Of a stretch of 64,000 nt of DNA, positions 11,835 to 23,759 are shown piece after piece (position 1 is the first letter of the stretch; each line of letters begins with the position of its first letter). The DNA is from Xylona heveae TC161 (taxonomy: Eukaryota > Ascomycota > Xylonomycetes > Xylonales > Xylonaceae), in assembly GCF_001619985.1 (NCBI RefSeq), contig NW_017264201.1, positions 682,001 to 746,000 on the forward strand, written 5' to 3'. Below the pieces are notes generated by a model, which did no database searches, had not been told where the DNA came from, and was given only the letters and a program-made list of their open reading frames with translations. The translations under genes and the position numbers were made by a program.

Positions 11835-12816
11835 CAAAAGTAAAAAGGCTTGATAATTCGCAAACACGTTTTCCGCGCGTACATGCTGTTTGACCATCGG
11901 AATTGCGGCTTCAACATCTAGCCTATATTCCCTTGAAGCCTCTCAGGGCAGATATCTAAGGATACAGGTCATAGTGCTCTGTAACTGGTAATTTTGATGT
12001 TTAAATGACAGTTTTTCTAGCCACTTTGTTGTCCCTTTGCTTCAGCAAGTGCCTCTTTTGAAGTATTCTATAACCAAGAATATTGCATGGAATACAAAGA
12101 CTATCACATTTAAAAAGATATTGTAGTTATTGCTATTCGCGTGTTTGTTGCTGTCGGCCATATAGCATCTCCATCTGTGGGGTTTATAAAGCCACGGGCC
12201 TACCGGCATCTTCCGGGGGGGATGGGCTACCGGGGTAAGCTTCCCCTCAAGTTCAGGAAAACAAACGGGACGTGACAAAGACGAATTTCGAGCTTTATTG
12301 ATTCCAAGAACATTATAATACTCACTACCTCTGGTTTGAAAGCAGGTTGGCTCGCCAAATCTCGTTCATGCTGATCTAGAGCTCTTCTCAAAGAAATACC
12401 CACCTGTGAATGGGACTTACTGTTTCTGACCATTACACATTACCCTTATAACAGCAGTCTGAGAGAGTGGCCTGCAGTGGCTGATTCCCGCTTGCGCAGC
12501 ATTCACTCAGGATTTGCTTTCAATAGAGCGCTATTGTAGGTGATATTTATCCTATAAGCCACCTTCTCTGTCTTTAGAAGGATGTCACCCTTACTGATCA
12601 TGAGCTTATGTATTTAACCTAGAAAACCGTGTCCGCGTCCCCACCTTGAACTAGATAAAAGTCGTCGCAATTATACCCTTCCTATTTTATTCCAATCTGC
12701 GGGCCTTTTTCACCCGAACTATCCAGGGGAGAATATCTCCTGCACCTTGGCCCAGTGCGTTATATTCACGGAACGTTCCCAAACAGATTGTACAGGCTCC
12801 TCTCCTTGTGAGCACC
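11835..12816. other. Spacer upstream of RNase H1 gene
   Basis: No supported gene. Two minus-strand frames at 12042-12433 could be joined but the splice signals are weak. The last 300 nt before 12817 are the presumed RNH1 promoter. Confidence 0.5.
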
Positions 12817-14203
12817 ATGTCTCGCCAAACCTCTACGCCAGCACCTGCCTCACCATCCGTCTCCGTGGAGTTTGAGAGACGCACACCGACGCATGAACTA
12901 CATTCGCAGGCAGCATCTCCCACTGATACTGTATCATCTGGTGGCACGAAGCGAAAACGGACAATGGAACCGAAGTTTTATTCGGTTCGAGCTGGCCATC
13001 GTCCTGGCATCTATCACAGCTGGTCTGATTGCCTGGCTCAAGTAAAAGGCTTCAAGAACCCCACATGTAAGCTATCAAATAGGTCAAATTAGAGATCGAG
13101 TCACTTGCTAACCAAGGTTATTTGGCAGTCAAGTCCTTTAGTTCACTAGCTGATGCCGAGAAATTTTTGGCTGGCCCCGCTTCCAGTCTAAACAGCTCGT
13201 CGTCAACGGAAGCGCCAAAATACTATGCAGTTCGCAATGGCCGTGTCCCCGGTGTCTATACTGACTGGCCTTCGGCCCAAAAGCAGATTACTGGGTGGAT
13301 TAAGCCAAAGCACAAGTCTTTTATCAGTCGAGCAGAGGCCGAGGCCTTTCTCAGAGGCGACAAAGAAGGTTCAACCAATCAACCTGAGGGTTCCTCGCCT
13401 TCTGTTGCGGACGGCAAATCCGACGGTGCGCGTGCCGGTGACGAAGAAGGCCAGAACAAGAGGCGAAAGAAGGACGTTCCGGCATCGAATGTAAATCTTG
13501 ATCCGTTGAGGGCCCCTCTCCATCACGACGTCGAGCCGGGAACGGGGCCACTGCCGCCAGGCGCTGTCGATGGTTTTGATCCAAATATTCTTTTCAATCC
13601 TAAGACGGGCAAAGTCGAATACAAGAATGAGGCCCAAAGAGCTGCGACAAAATTCATGCCAAACGGCGCATCTCCAGGCGGTATGCTTCGCATCTACACT
13701 GATGGCAGTTCTCTGGGCAACGGTATAAATGGTGCTCTCGCAGGGGTGGGCGTATACTTTGGGAGTGGCGATTCAAGGTAGGTCGTGACATTCGAGGTGC
13801 CTTCTGAGAGTATCATGCGGTGTGCTGACGGAAATCAACCAGGAACATATCTGAGGCTCTAGTTGGGCCGCGCCAGACAAACCAACGCGCTGAGCTCACT
13901 GCGATTCTCCGAGCACTGGAGATTGCGCCAAAACATCGTGATGTTACCATCTTTACTGATAGCAGATACTCTATTGATTGCGTTACCGTGTGGTACATCA
14001 ACTGGCGAAGGAATAATTGGCAAACATCCCAGAAAAAGCCGGTAGAGAATCGAGATCTAATCGAGGCCATTCTTTCGAACATCGAGGAGCGCAATGCATT
14101 GAAGGTGCAGACGCTTTTCCATTGGCTTAAAGGTCATGCGGATCACGAAGGAAACATTGAAGCGGATAAGCTTGCTGTCAATGGTGCCCGAAAGGCGAGG
14201 TAG
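12817..14203 (+). CDS. RNH1: Ribonuclease H1 with two hybrid-binding N-terminal domains
   Basis: Three exons, 12817-13066, 13129-13777 and 13843-14203 (introns of 62 and 65 nt), give about 419 residues. Two RNase H1 N-terminal (viroplasmin-type) RNA/DNA-hybrid-binding modules are present: YSVRAGHRPGIYHSWSDC with KSFSSLADAEKFL across intron 1, and YYAVRNGRVPGVYTDWPS with FISRAEAEAFL. An acidic/basic linker leads to the catalytic RNase H domain. The four metal-binding acids are all present: D in YTDGSS (about 274), E in NQRAELTAI (about 317), D in IFTDSRY (about 338), and D in GHADHEGNIEADKLA (about 407). It cleaves RNA in RNA:DNA hybrids such as R-loops and Okazaki primers, in nucleus and possibly mitochondria. 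The start at 12817 is the first ATG in frame. The linker contains an NKRRKKD-like basic patch that may be a nuclear localisation signal. Confidence 0.95.
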
Positions 14204-14707
14204 ACATGGCGATCTTCAAGTCTTTTTGCATATTTCACAATGCGGAAACTCGTTTTTCAGCGCATCTCACCGACTTTCTGTAGGATTCTTTCTCTGATGC
14301 TTTTTGCAGACAGGCGCGGATTCCTTGGATGAGATCATTCTTCTTTTGATCAGGCTCTTATCCCTTTTCTCCTATCTCATGATATCACGAGGGGAGTTTG
14401 TTTGTTTTTTTTTAGTACAATTGGCGTCACAGTTCCTATTTGAAGACAGAAATCGCTTCGAGCCATTAGCTTCAGCCTGGATAGGCCATTAGGTTTAGAT
14501 GCCGTTATTTAGCGCACGGTGGAGGCCTCCGTTAAGGTTGCCGCCCGCTATATTTGGAGACATAACCGAATATCCCGGGTCCGCGCCTACCAAACGGCTT
14601 CCTTTCGTCGCCAACATCCCCATTTTACACGGGGTTAATGCATAAAAACAAGAGCTTCTTCAAAAATAAGGACTTTCATTTCCCTCGTTGATACATGATG
14701 GTAGATA
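14204..14707. other. Spacer between RNH1 and kinase gene
   Basis: About 0.5 kb between two genes on the same strand; it probably holds the RNH1 terminator and the kinase promoter. No coding sequence or RNA gene is seen. Confidence 0.6.
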
Positions 14708-16258
14708 ATGCTTGCTATTAGAAATTGGACTTCGAGTCCTTTGAAAGCATTACGACGTAAGGCTTGGCCGCTGCCCAGTGCGACTGCACCGCGCCTTGAT
14801 TCGTCACAGCTCGTAGAAGAAGAGAATACGCCCTACTATAACATTTCGAGATTCTATCCCGCTCGACTGGGCGAAGTTCTCAATAACCGGTACCAGATCG
14901 CTACGAAGCTTGGTTATGGGGTGACCTCAACTGTCTGGCTTGCAAGAGATCTTTACCAGTTCGCGACACTTACTTCTGTCTCCGCCTTCTCAAAGCTGAT
15001 TCCCTGGAATATAGATGGCGCTGGTCGGAAGAACGATATGTCGCAATCAAGATTCTAGCTAGATCAAGGCCTCGCTTGCACCAAAGAGCTACGGAGGGGG
15101 AATTGAACATTCTTAGGCACATTTCAAAACGGCGTTCGCGTCACGAAGGCTGGCACTTTGTCCGAAAATTATTAGGCTCTTTTACGCTCCAGACTGCTTC
15201 AGGAGATCATACTTGTCTAGTGTTTGAACTGCTGCGCGAGCCCTTATGGATATATCGTCAAAGATGGCAGGGCGATGTGATACCACCGGAATTGCTCAAA
15301 ATTATGCTTCAGATGATTCTGCAAGGGCTATCTTACCTCCAATCTGAATGCCATATAATACACACCGGTATGATCACTCATTCATTTCTTTTCTGTTATT
15401 TATTCAATTTCCTCTTAAATTAATTTGTTCCTATAGATCTAAAGCCGGATAATATTATGGTAAAGATTGAAAATAAATCAATCGTTGAGCAGAATGTCTT
15501 GGATGAGTTCCATAACCCATTTCCACAAAAGCATCTTAATGATGGGCGAATCATTTATATGTCTCGAAATGACTTGGGGCCGCCAGTTGGGACCACCGGT
15601 CTAGTTACTATTGCCGATTTTGACCTCGCCGTCCGAGGAGACGAACCAAACTCCGGGTTTATTCAGGCACAGGCCCTCCGAGCACCAGAGGTAATAGTTG
15701 ACGCAGGCTACAGTTATAGTGCTGATATATGGAATCTAGGAGTCATGGTATGTAGCTGTACTACAAGTTATTGAAATAACTTGTATATCCACCTTGAGTG
15801 AAAGGCTAATCGAACCCTGCTAGCTGTGGGATGTTCTTGAGGGAAAGGCACTTTTTGAAGCAGCCGCTCCACGTGTCGACCGGAAGTACGAGGATGGGAA
15901 GCATCTTGCGTATATTACTGCTTTACTCGGCCCCCCTCCACAAGAGCTATTGAAGAAGGGACGACGAACTCAAAAGTTTTACGACGCTGCTGGAGGTAAG
16001 ACGGACAAGCATCTAAGAAATATCTTGCGTTGATGATGATCTAATATGGCGTGTATAGATTTAAAAGGCATAGACATCCCTACAAACTTTAGCTTCGAGA
16101 CTACACTCACGAATGTCAAGGGCGAAGAGAAGAAAATGTTTATTGCGTTTGTGAAACGGATGCTGAAATGGAAGCCAGAAGAGCGGAGCGCCGCAGAAGA
16201 ATTACTCGGCGATCCATGGCTTTACACCGACTTTGATAACACAGACCCTGCCATATGA
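14708..16258 (+). CDS. SRPK-like (CMGC) serine/threonine protein kinase
   Basis: Five exons: 14708-14958, 15015-15367, 15437-15747, 15824-15995 and 16059-16258 (introns of 56-76 nt), about 428 residues. Kinase features in order: RFYPARLGEVLNNRYQ lead-in typical of fungal SRPK paralogs, Gly loop LGYGVTSTVWLARD, catalytic Lys in YVAIKIL, catalytic loop HTDLKPDN (about 200; HTD is normal for this family), APEVI, DIWNLGVM and a closing helix with WKPEERSAAEELLGDPWL. The kinase insert between the two lobes is short. The metal-binding DFG motif reads DFD (about 261-263), an unusual change that could lower or alter activity. Intron 1 uses a weak GTTCGC donor, but the join gives the family sequence YQWRWSEERYVAIK. 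Such paralogs are numerous in Aspergillus-like fungi and mostly uncharacterised, so SR-protein phosphorylation is only a family-level guess. Confidence 0.88.
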
Positions 16259-17398
16259 TTTGATCATTGGAAATTTTGGACCTTGTATATAGCCTGATTT
16301 CTTTTTAAGATAGAGTACAGCATTCATATATTGTCTCGATCGTTCGTGGCTGTCCGCCGACTTTTTATTAGTCCATAGATCATCTTCAGTTACACACTGA
16401 AAATTGTTCAATTTTAAAATTTATTTTATTCTATTTTTTTTATTTTTTTAAACAAAAGGGAAACATTCTAGAACCACGTTCGCCAAGCATATCATTGGCA
16501 CCCAAATGGAATGTTCCTTCATTTTATAGATTGCCATCTATCTGCTCGATCCCACGGTATGCCTTCGGCTCGCTCCGTTTTTGCTTGCAACGGGGAGAAA
16601 AGTATACCAACTACAGCTGATGATTATTTGTTCTTTCTCAATTTCTGATATAAATTAGCAAAAAACTAACTTCTTAATCCAATATTTATATGAAGCACGG
16701 AATACCTCGTACATCAGTTGAAGGGGACGAATCGGAAAGTTAATGTGGTATATGCGGAGTACTGGGGTTATGTTTCGGGCGAGGGGTGGCACTTCAAACT
16801 CACTGGTTTTAGCGAAGGCGGTGGAGCCGATTTTGAACCCCTTCCCCTCGTTTTAGTAACCTTACTATCTTAGGTACTGCATCTGCAGTTATTTGATACC
16901 GACCTTACTTATCGCCGAAGCCAACGTCAAAATTGCACTGCGCAAGGCATCATTATAGGTAGCCTTCATTTGGACAGGCCTCTGTAAGTTGCTCTTTTTA
17001 CCTATATCCCTGTTCTTTTACCGCGTGATAATTGTTTGGATCTCTCCCGATTTATAAGGACTGATTGTACAACAGAAGCCAGGCTGCGACTGATAACATC
17101 CGAGTGGCCTTCGCCTCCAACGTCAAGGATTCCAATCTCAAATCGCCCATGCAAAAGAAGAATTGGACCACTCTGATGATCTTCTACGTGGAAGCTCCAT
17201 TCTATATGAATAGTCTTGTTCGATAACCCAACGAGAGCACAATCTGGTGTCTTTTTGCAAGGCCTCTTTGGGAACTTTCCTTAGATGAGTATCCTTTGAA
17301 AGATTTCTAGGTTGCCGGACAGAGCCGGTTTTCAATACTTGATTGATCTTCAATCTGCAGCTCCAAGGCATTTTGCGGTCGATCGACTACTCTAGAAT
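16259..17398. other. Spacer between kinase and antiporter genes
   Basis: AT-rich with T-runs near 16415-16450. No gene, tRNA or repeat family is recognised. The antiporter promoter should lie in its last few hundred bases. Confidence 0.55.
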
Positions 17399-19413
17399 AT
17401 GCCGACTCTTGCTGTCACGAATTTCAACATTGTTTGTGCGACACTTGGAGGCTTCATAACTGTCTTCGGACTGGTATCTTACCTCTTCAAAGAGAAGCTA
17501 TATCTGTCAGAAGCTCGTGAGTAACTGACGCAAGCCCCTGCATTTCCCAGGCCATGCTTTCCTCGAACCGCCTTAGAGTTAAAGACGATTGGTTTTCAAG
17601 AAGCGCCGCTCTATGAATGCTAATTGACGTCGGGTATCATGAATTAGTTATATCGTTATTGGCAGGTGTCATATTCTCTCCGCACGCCGCGAATTTCCTC
17701 AAACCACTCGAATATGCTGCTGGCTCGGCTGAAGTTCTAAACACAATCACACTTTATTTCGCTCGACTAGTGCTTGGTGTTCAGCTTGTCATAGCCGGAG
17801 TTCAGCTGCCAAGCAAATATCTTTTGAAGGAATGGAAGACCCTGGCTCTTCTTCTTGGACCCGGAATGGTCGCCATGTGGATTTCAAGCGCCCTGCTCAT
17901 ATGGGCTCTAGTACCGCATTTGTCCTTTCTTCATGCCTTGGCCGTGGGATCTTGCATTACTCCAACAGACCCTGTCCTTTCAAACACGATTGTGAAGGGC
18001 AAGTTCGCCGACAAAAATGTTCCTAAAGAGCTACAAAAGGTCATTGTTGCTGAGTCAGGTGCCAATGACGGACTTGGTTATCCGTTCTTGTTCCTCGCAC
18101 TGTATTTAATCAAATATACAGGCGATCATGGCTTGGGTCAGACCGGCGGCGCCGGCAGAGCCATTGGGTTTTGGTTTGTCGAAACTTGGATATACACGAT
18201 CATTTTGAGCATCATATACGGAGCTACAGTAGGTTGGATTGCCAAGGAACTCTTGCATTGGGCAGAGGAAAGGAGATTCGTCGACCGTGAAAGCTTCCTT
18301 GTATTTGCCATTACTCTGGCGGTAAGATCAATCCTTGGCTTTTTGACATGTCGATTGTTGACTGATTTCACCTGCGATAGCTCTTTATTGTTGGGACATG
18401 CGGTATGATAGGCAGTGACGATGTACTCGCCGCTTTCATTGCGGGAAACGTTTTCACTATTGAGTGAGTATCCTCGTCTGATTTGATGTGGCATGCTTAA
18501 ACTCATTCATACTTCAAGCGACTGGTTTCGGCTAGAGACACTCGACGATTCCTTGCAACCTACAATCGATATGCTTCTCAACGTCTCCATCTTTATATGG
18601 TTCGGTGCAGTGTGCCCTTGGCACAGCTTTGTTGACAACAGTGTCATCCCGCTGTACCGGCTCGTCACTTTGGGGATCCTCATACTTTTATTTCGGCGCT
18701 TGCCGATCATCCTAGCAATGCATACCAAGATTCGGCAAATTGAAGAACTGCGACAGGCATTGTTTGTCGGATTCTTCGGGCCTATTGGTGTCAGCGCTAT
18801 CTTCTACCTCTATGTCAGTCTTGAATTCTTGGGTGACGTCAAGTACGCAAGAGTTGTTCGAGACGATGCCGCCACTTTGGAAGAGGTTATGACGGTGGTA
18901 ATTTGGTTCATCGTAATCTGCAGCGTGGTGAGTCAGAGTCTTATAATGACGGATTTGATACCACGCCCCTTGTGCATTCTGTACTTTGGCAAAACTAACT
19001 CTTTGTCGACTCAGGTTGTGCATGGATTGAGTATACCATTAGGCAAATTGGGGTTCTATCTGCCTCGAACACTTTCCAGTGCACTTGATACAGGTGAGCA
19101 GACTGAGCCGGCATCGTTCCGTATCCGTGAGCACGCAGAAGAGCTGGCAGTTGTGCCTCAGAGAGAAAATTTGAGACCTCGTCAATCTGAGAATTCTCGT
19201 GCCAAGGGATCCCCGCAACGACCGGCACAGCCAGTCTTTCGGATTGGCGGATCCGTCATCCGAAGCGGGAGTCCCTCGGCCTCGTCAAGCGCAGATACAA
19301 CTTCCTGGGTCCCCCATCAGGGTCTCTCTTCTACAAGTACATTGTCGCGCGCTGAGGCGAAGGTACGCAGCAGCGATCAGCACGAGGAGAGTCCTCAGGC
19401 TAGAACCGATTAG
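17399..19413 (+). CDS. NHA1: Na+(K+)/H+ antiporter, Nha1/Sod2 type
   Basis: Five exons: 17399-17516, 17648-18321, 18381-18463, 18519-18927 and 19015-19413, about 560 residues. The N-terminus MPTLAVTNFNIVCATLGGF, the block ALISLLAGVIFSPHAANFL (restored across intron 1) and ARLVLGVQLVIAGVQLP are classic for the fungal plasma-membrane antiporter family. The transport site has the Asn-Asp pair in AESGANDGLGYPF (about 179-180); TPTDPVLSN and GSDDVLAAFIAGN are also intact. About 12 membrane helices are predicted by eye. The cytosolic tail is short (about 130 residues, Ser/Arg-rich) compared with yeast Nha1, closer to Sod2-like forms. The protein exports Na+, Li+ or K+ in exchange for H+ and supports salt and pH tolerance. 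The last intron (18928-19014, 87 nt) is a multiple of three with no stop, so it can be read through. Confidence 0.95.
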
Positions 19414-22400
19414 CCCTGTCAAGTCACGACTGCACGTCATCCCACGGAATCCCACGGCATCGCTCCTTCTTTTGCATGATTCATTTGATAGACAAATATA
19501 TGGCTCCATGGCCGATCACCGCAATATAGACGGAAGACAGTTGTCAATCAGATTGTAGCATAGCTCATTACTTAGCACTCCACTCGTCAATTCTACTGTT
19601 GCTTCTTGTAACTACGATTAGGGAATGCCCAGCATGGACATCCGTCGGGTCGGCCTGCAGGGAATTTTCGACCCGATGACGCTTCCAGGATGGCAATCTT
19701 GTTTGTGATGATGCATTGTTTGCCCGCCACATGAGTTGGCGAGTGGCACAGCACAAAGTTTCAAGACGTGCTTTTGCTCTTTTTGCCTTACCTTAACGAA
19801 TCCATGATGGTGCATCAACTCGGAGAGTCTCTCGGAAGGCGGGGGCCTTCGCCACCTTCCGGGTGTACTTCTAAGTAGTCACACCGGCATCGATTGATGA
19901 TCTCCCCTGAGGGGTCGGTCGGCTGTTGGCCTGGCGTTTTCCCTTCTCTGAACTCCCTTGGAAATCAAAAGGCTATAGCACGGTTTTCGCCCTGCTCACC
20001 AAGGAGCCGACGCCGGATGCCGGTCAAGCATTACGAGCACCCACGAATGAGGGTGTCGGAGATCCTGCTGAGTGGGTGCGTGGTAGCTGGAGACGACCGC
20101 GCGGAGTGGCTGGCAAGGGGGCCCCCAAGCGATAGCAGATACGCCACGATGCAAGCGGCCAAGGGAAAGTACTCGAGATGCTCCCGAACGACCAACAAAC
20201 AATGTCCCTGACAAATTGAGAGGAACAATACGAGGACAGTGCCAGGGTCGATGATAGACAAATCACCCTGCTAAAGAGCGGAATTAAACACACCTCTTTT
20301 CTTCCCTTTTTATTGAAACATTCTTCAAAAATCAAGTGAAATGTTCGCCAGTCACCCTTGCTTTTTGGATCAAGCTTTGCGAATATTGAACATCGCGTAC
20401 TTTTGATGCGGGTACTGTGTATTGTTCTGGCCCGCCTGGAATTGAAACTGCCCTCTTCGACGCGTGGATGGGCATGACATGACCCGACAAGGGTTCATTC
20501 ACCCCAGAAGGGGAATAGACGCCGTCTGGCGTCATCTCGCTAGGCTTCTTATCGTTTTGTATCCGCATTCGGCTTAGTCTATCATTTCGCCTCTCGATAG
20601 TCCTCGGCCCAGACGGGGAACCGTGCGCGCTAAGTTAATGGGGGGGCCATGGATGGCATTTTTCCCAAACTGATACGAGACAGCGACTGGGAAAAAGTGT
20701 GGGCAAGGTGAGGCGAATATTCCTGTCTATTCTTTCCCATTTCTCCGCCTGAGAATGACGATCCACACTGATGCAAAATAGACTGATTGATTTACCTGCA
20801 AGGTCCCAAAGATTCAAATTCTTCATCCACCGCAACCCCCATCATCGCCTCGTTTCTGCCCTGTTTCCTAACGATGATGCTATACCGCAGACGCAGTGAT
20901 TTGGCCAGCAATTGGCCCTTCTCATTGGCTGTCTCAAATCGCAACCTTTTAGTTGTCTCGGTATCCCGTTGAGGACTCACTTTGGGACGAAAAGCAATAG
21001 GGATGATAGGAACTAAGCTGGTCACAGGATGTCGCCGAGTGCCTATCTTGGGCTTGAACTTCCCGGCAATGGTGCACAGTGCATCAGAAAATTGAAGTGA
21101 TGCGAAGCAGTGATTAAGCACAGAAAGGAATCGAAAATCCCACTTCAATTCAAGAAGAGCGTTTCAGTCGATCAATTGATGTCAACTGGGATGATCGACA
21201 GGATCTTTTCCGTTTTGAAAATAACGACTACGAGCAGGAGTAATCGTGGGATTATGTTTCATGTAGCGAGCATGTCAATTGTATTGTTTTTGCAGCTCTT
21301 TTGGCAAGTAATGGTCAATTGGGGAATTTCAGAACTGTTGTTTCTTGTTCCTTGCTCTGGCCGAAGACGGTTACGTTGAAATTGCACACCGTTTGGAGAC
21401 GGGCGATCGACCGCTACCGGGGAACAGGGTGGGGTGTGACGGTGGCTGGCGAACCGTCGGGCGGTGGAGACCCGCATGCCCCTCCTATCCAGGTCTTAAC
21501 CTCCTCGAATGGGTTGGTCAAGCGGCGTTTATCCTTGAATTGCATGGAAGCCCATTATAATGCATCGATAACAGACACCTGGACACGTTCCTGTGTTAAG
21601 ACAGTGGGTCCTTTAATTTTAGGCGCATCTGTCTCCTTGATGTGTCCATGACCGTTCCAAGGCGACAGGCCACCACCACCAGTACGGCATACACCGTCGA
21701 GGCCAGTGCACACCCTCATCCAGCTCCCCATATCTCTGCGCTCCTCTGAGGGTTCGCAGCTCAGGGAACGACGATCCTGCTGCAGGTCAGAGCATGGGAA
21801 TTGCGCTTGAATTTTCGGCTAACCCTCAACGCTTGCCAAGCTCTGATGGGATATCATGGGCATTCTTTCTGATGACAGAGCCCATTGGCTGCGGCGGCTG
21901 AATGCTGTGGTGCGGGTCATTCCGGACTTGGCTTGGTCCCTACTTGAGGCTTTTGGATTCTATGGGGGTGCCTGGTCTCCGTCTTTCCCCCCCGCGCCTC
22001 AAGGGGGTGGGGTTCGAGGTTAGGTTGCTCCAAAACCTTTGCTAGATTCAAGGGGAATAAGATGGAGCAGCTCGCCAGGATGAAAGATAGATTGTCGAAT
22101 AGTTTCACCGTCAATTATTTCAATCAGAATCTGCATTTTCATCCATCGCAACGTCAGTCCAGATCCACTTAGCAGTTGATTCACCTTTGGCGTTGGTGAT
22201 CCGCGGAGGTGGATCGGTCCCCCGAACGCGCGACATCTGGACTGTGACTAAACCCTCCTATATCGACACATGACTCAAAACGGGATAGCGATCTGCCAGA
22301 CGTTCAATTTGGTGCAGCGGCGGGGACATAATTGTGGGCCTGATTCCCTTGTCTTGGTCCGCACGTTTCTGGGCGGTCCGGTCGTTGTGAGACGGATAAG

Positions 22401-23217
22401 GGATTGCGTCTTGGGAGACGAGGAGGGGTACAAGTATGGAGACCAGAAGGCAAAGGGCAACTACCTAGGGAAAAGAAAGAGGGATGGAGGAACAAGCCAC
22501 AAAAGTCTCCACCAATGTCGAATGCTACTAGAGTGCGCACTCGCATCGGTGCGCTAGTCAAGTACTCGCTGCTGTCAACTTGACGGGCGGCGACCCACAC
22601 ACATATTGAGCCGCCTACCCAAGGGTCTGACGTTCTCAAGCCTTCAACTATTCGCGCCCTGATATCTGCTCTGGGGCTTTTACTGAACCATGGAAACAGA
22701 GTGTGCTCAAGAGAGCTGAATGGCTTGACTCTTTAGATATATTGGCCAAACTGACTTCTCAACCGCTGATTGTTGAACGTCCTATCAAGTCTTGTGTGAT
22801 GCTATTCTCGCCAGTTTTGGCAGCGCTCCGCAGTCCTCTCCCTGTGTGCGGTCCTCGTCTTGCATAACGAGGTTGATAATCATTGGATGGGATATGGTGG
22901 CCCACATATGCCGCCGCACTCCGTCGGCTCTCGAGTCCTACCGGCACAAATGGCCGCCACAGAAAGGAAACCTACCCACGTTGTGCAATGATAATGATAC
23001 GTACCAGCAAGTGCGTTACGGTGGAACAGGGAAGAACCTGGTTCAGGGTCATAGTGCCTCGAGGTCGCCGCCTCTTCCTCCCTTGGGCGGCCCGAGATGA
23101 CACTGGACAGCATGACAGTTCCTTTCGTCAACAGCCGACTTCACGGAATTGGTCAATTGCAAACCTGGTTTGGGTCACGGAGAAAGAGAGAAAGGGAAGA
23201 GGAAGGCTAAGAAGGTA
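19414..23217. other. Long spacer with no supported gene
   Basis: About 3.8 kb. Two minus-strand stretches (20332-20629 and 20792-21085) have protein-like open frames, but I could not join them with sound splice signals. The rest shows no domain, no repeats of note and no RNA gene. GC content varies but stays near that of neighbouring spacers. Confidence 0.4.
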
Positions 23218-23591
23218 TCATAGACGAGATCTATCAAAATCTGGAGCGCAATCCAGATCAAAGATTACAATTGTGTCTTTGTTTTGGGGAGCGTCTTCGG
23301 CGCCGTTAGTCTCGTCCTCACTATTCGTAGGCACCACGGCCCGATCAGGGGGATCATCGGGTGTAGCGTAATCGCCGGATAGAAATAGCAGTACACCTTC
23401 AGGCAGAGACGTTAGCATGAGGAGCTTCACCCCTACTGTTTTTGATGCTATTTACTTAGATCCAGCAGGCTGGTTCTGATCCACCTGGCGTATTGACCAG
23501 TCCAGTCAGGGAGGACCTGCTTCCGTACTATATCCCCGAGGTTTAGTGGTTGTCGCCATCGAGTCCTTGGTCGTCGTCGTCGTCGTAGTCT
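23218..23591 (-). CDS. Unrecognised protein, at least two exons, 5' end unresolved
   Basis: Two minus-strand exons can be supported: upstream exon from about 23591 down to 23456, and 3' exon 23396-23218. They flank a textbook 59 nt intron (23397-23455: GTAAAT donor, TGCTAAC branch site, GAAG acceptor) whose phase is correct. The joined frame reads through NLGDIVRKQVLPDWTGQYA, RWIRTSLLDLS, then VLLFLSGDYATPDDPPDR and an acidic tail with NKDTIVIFDLDCAPDF. I do not recognise the family. The frame upstream meets a stop at 23592-23594 with the sequence GATAG, which may itself be a splice acceptor. Possible first exons with ATG lie around 23677 and 23740 (the latter would encode a MGIVCHKCGEDK start), but joining them is uncertain. 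It would be divergent from MGA2. Confidence 0.4.
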
Positions 23592-23759
23592 CTATCGTTG
23601 TCTCTGCTGACTTTTTATTTGTCGTCGTCAGACTTGTTACTTGACCTATTCGTTAGCGCGACCTTTCTCCGCAACATCTTGACCCTCGCCCGCCCCGACC
23701 TTCATTTTTGTACCTTGTCTTCTCCACATTTGTGACAAACAATTCCCATTGTTCTCTTT

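Noticed and set aside
12042-12433. Possible small minus-strand spliced gene with a hydrophobic C-terminus
   Set aside because: Candidate donor and acceptor are weak, and the translation past the join is low-complexity and AT-driven.
20332-21148. Two protein-like minus-strand frames (20332-20629; 20792-21085)
   Set aside because: The introns needed to join them are either too short (28 nt) or lead to an early stop, and no family is recognised. Transcript data could change this.
22883-23371. 162-codon plus-strand frame overlapping the minus-strand gene fragment
   Set aside because: Arg/Ser-rich shadow of the opposite strand; the minus-strand reading has a proper intron and better composition.
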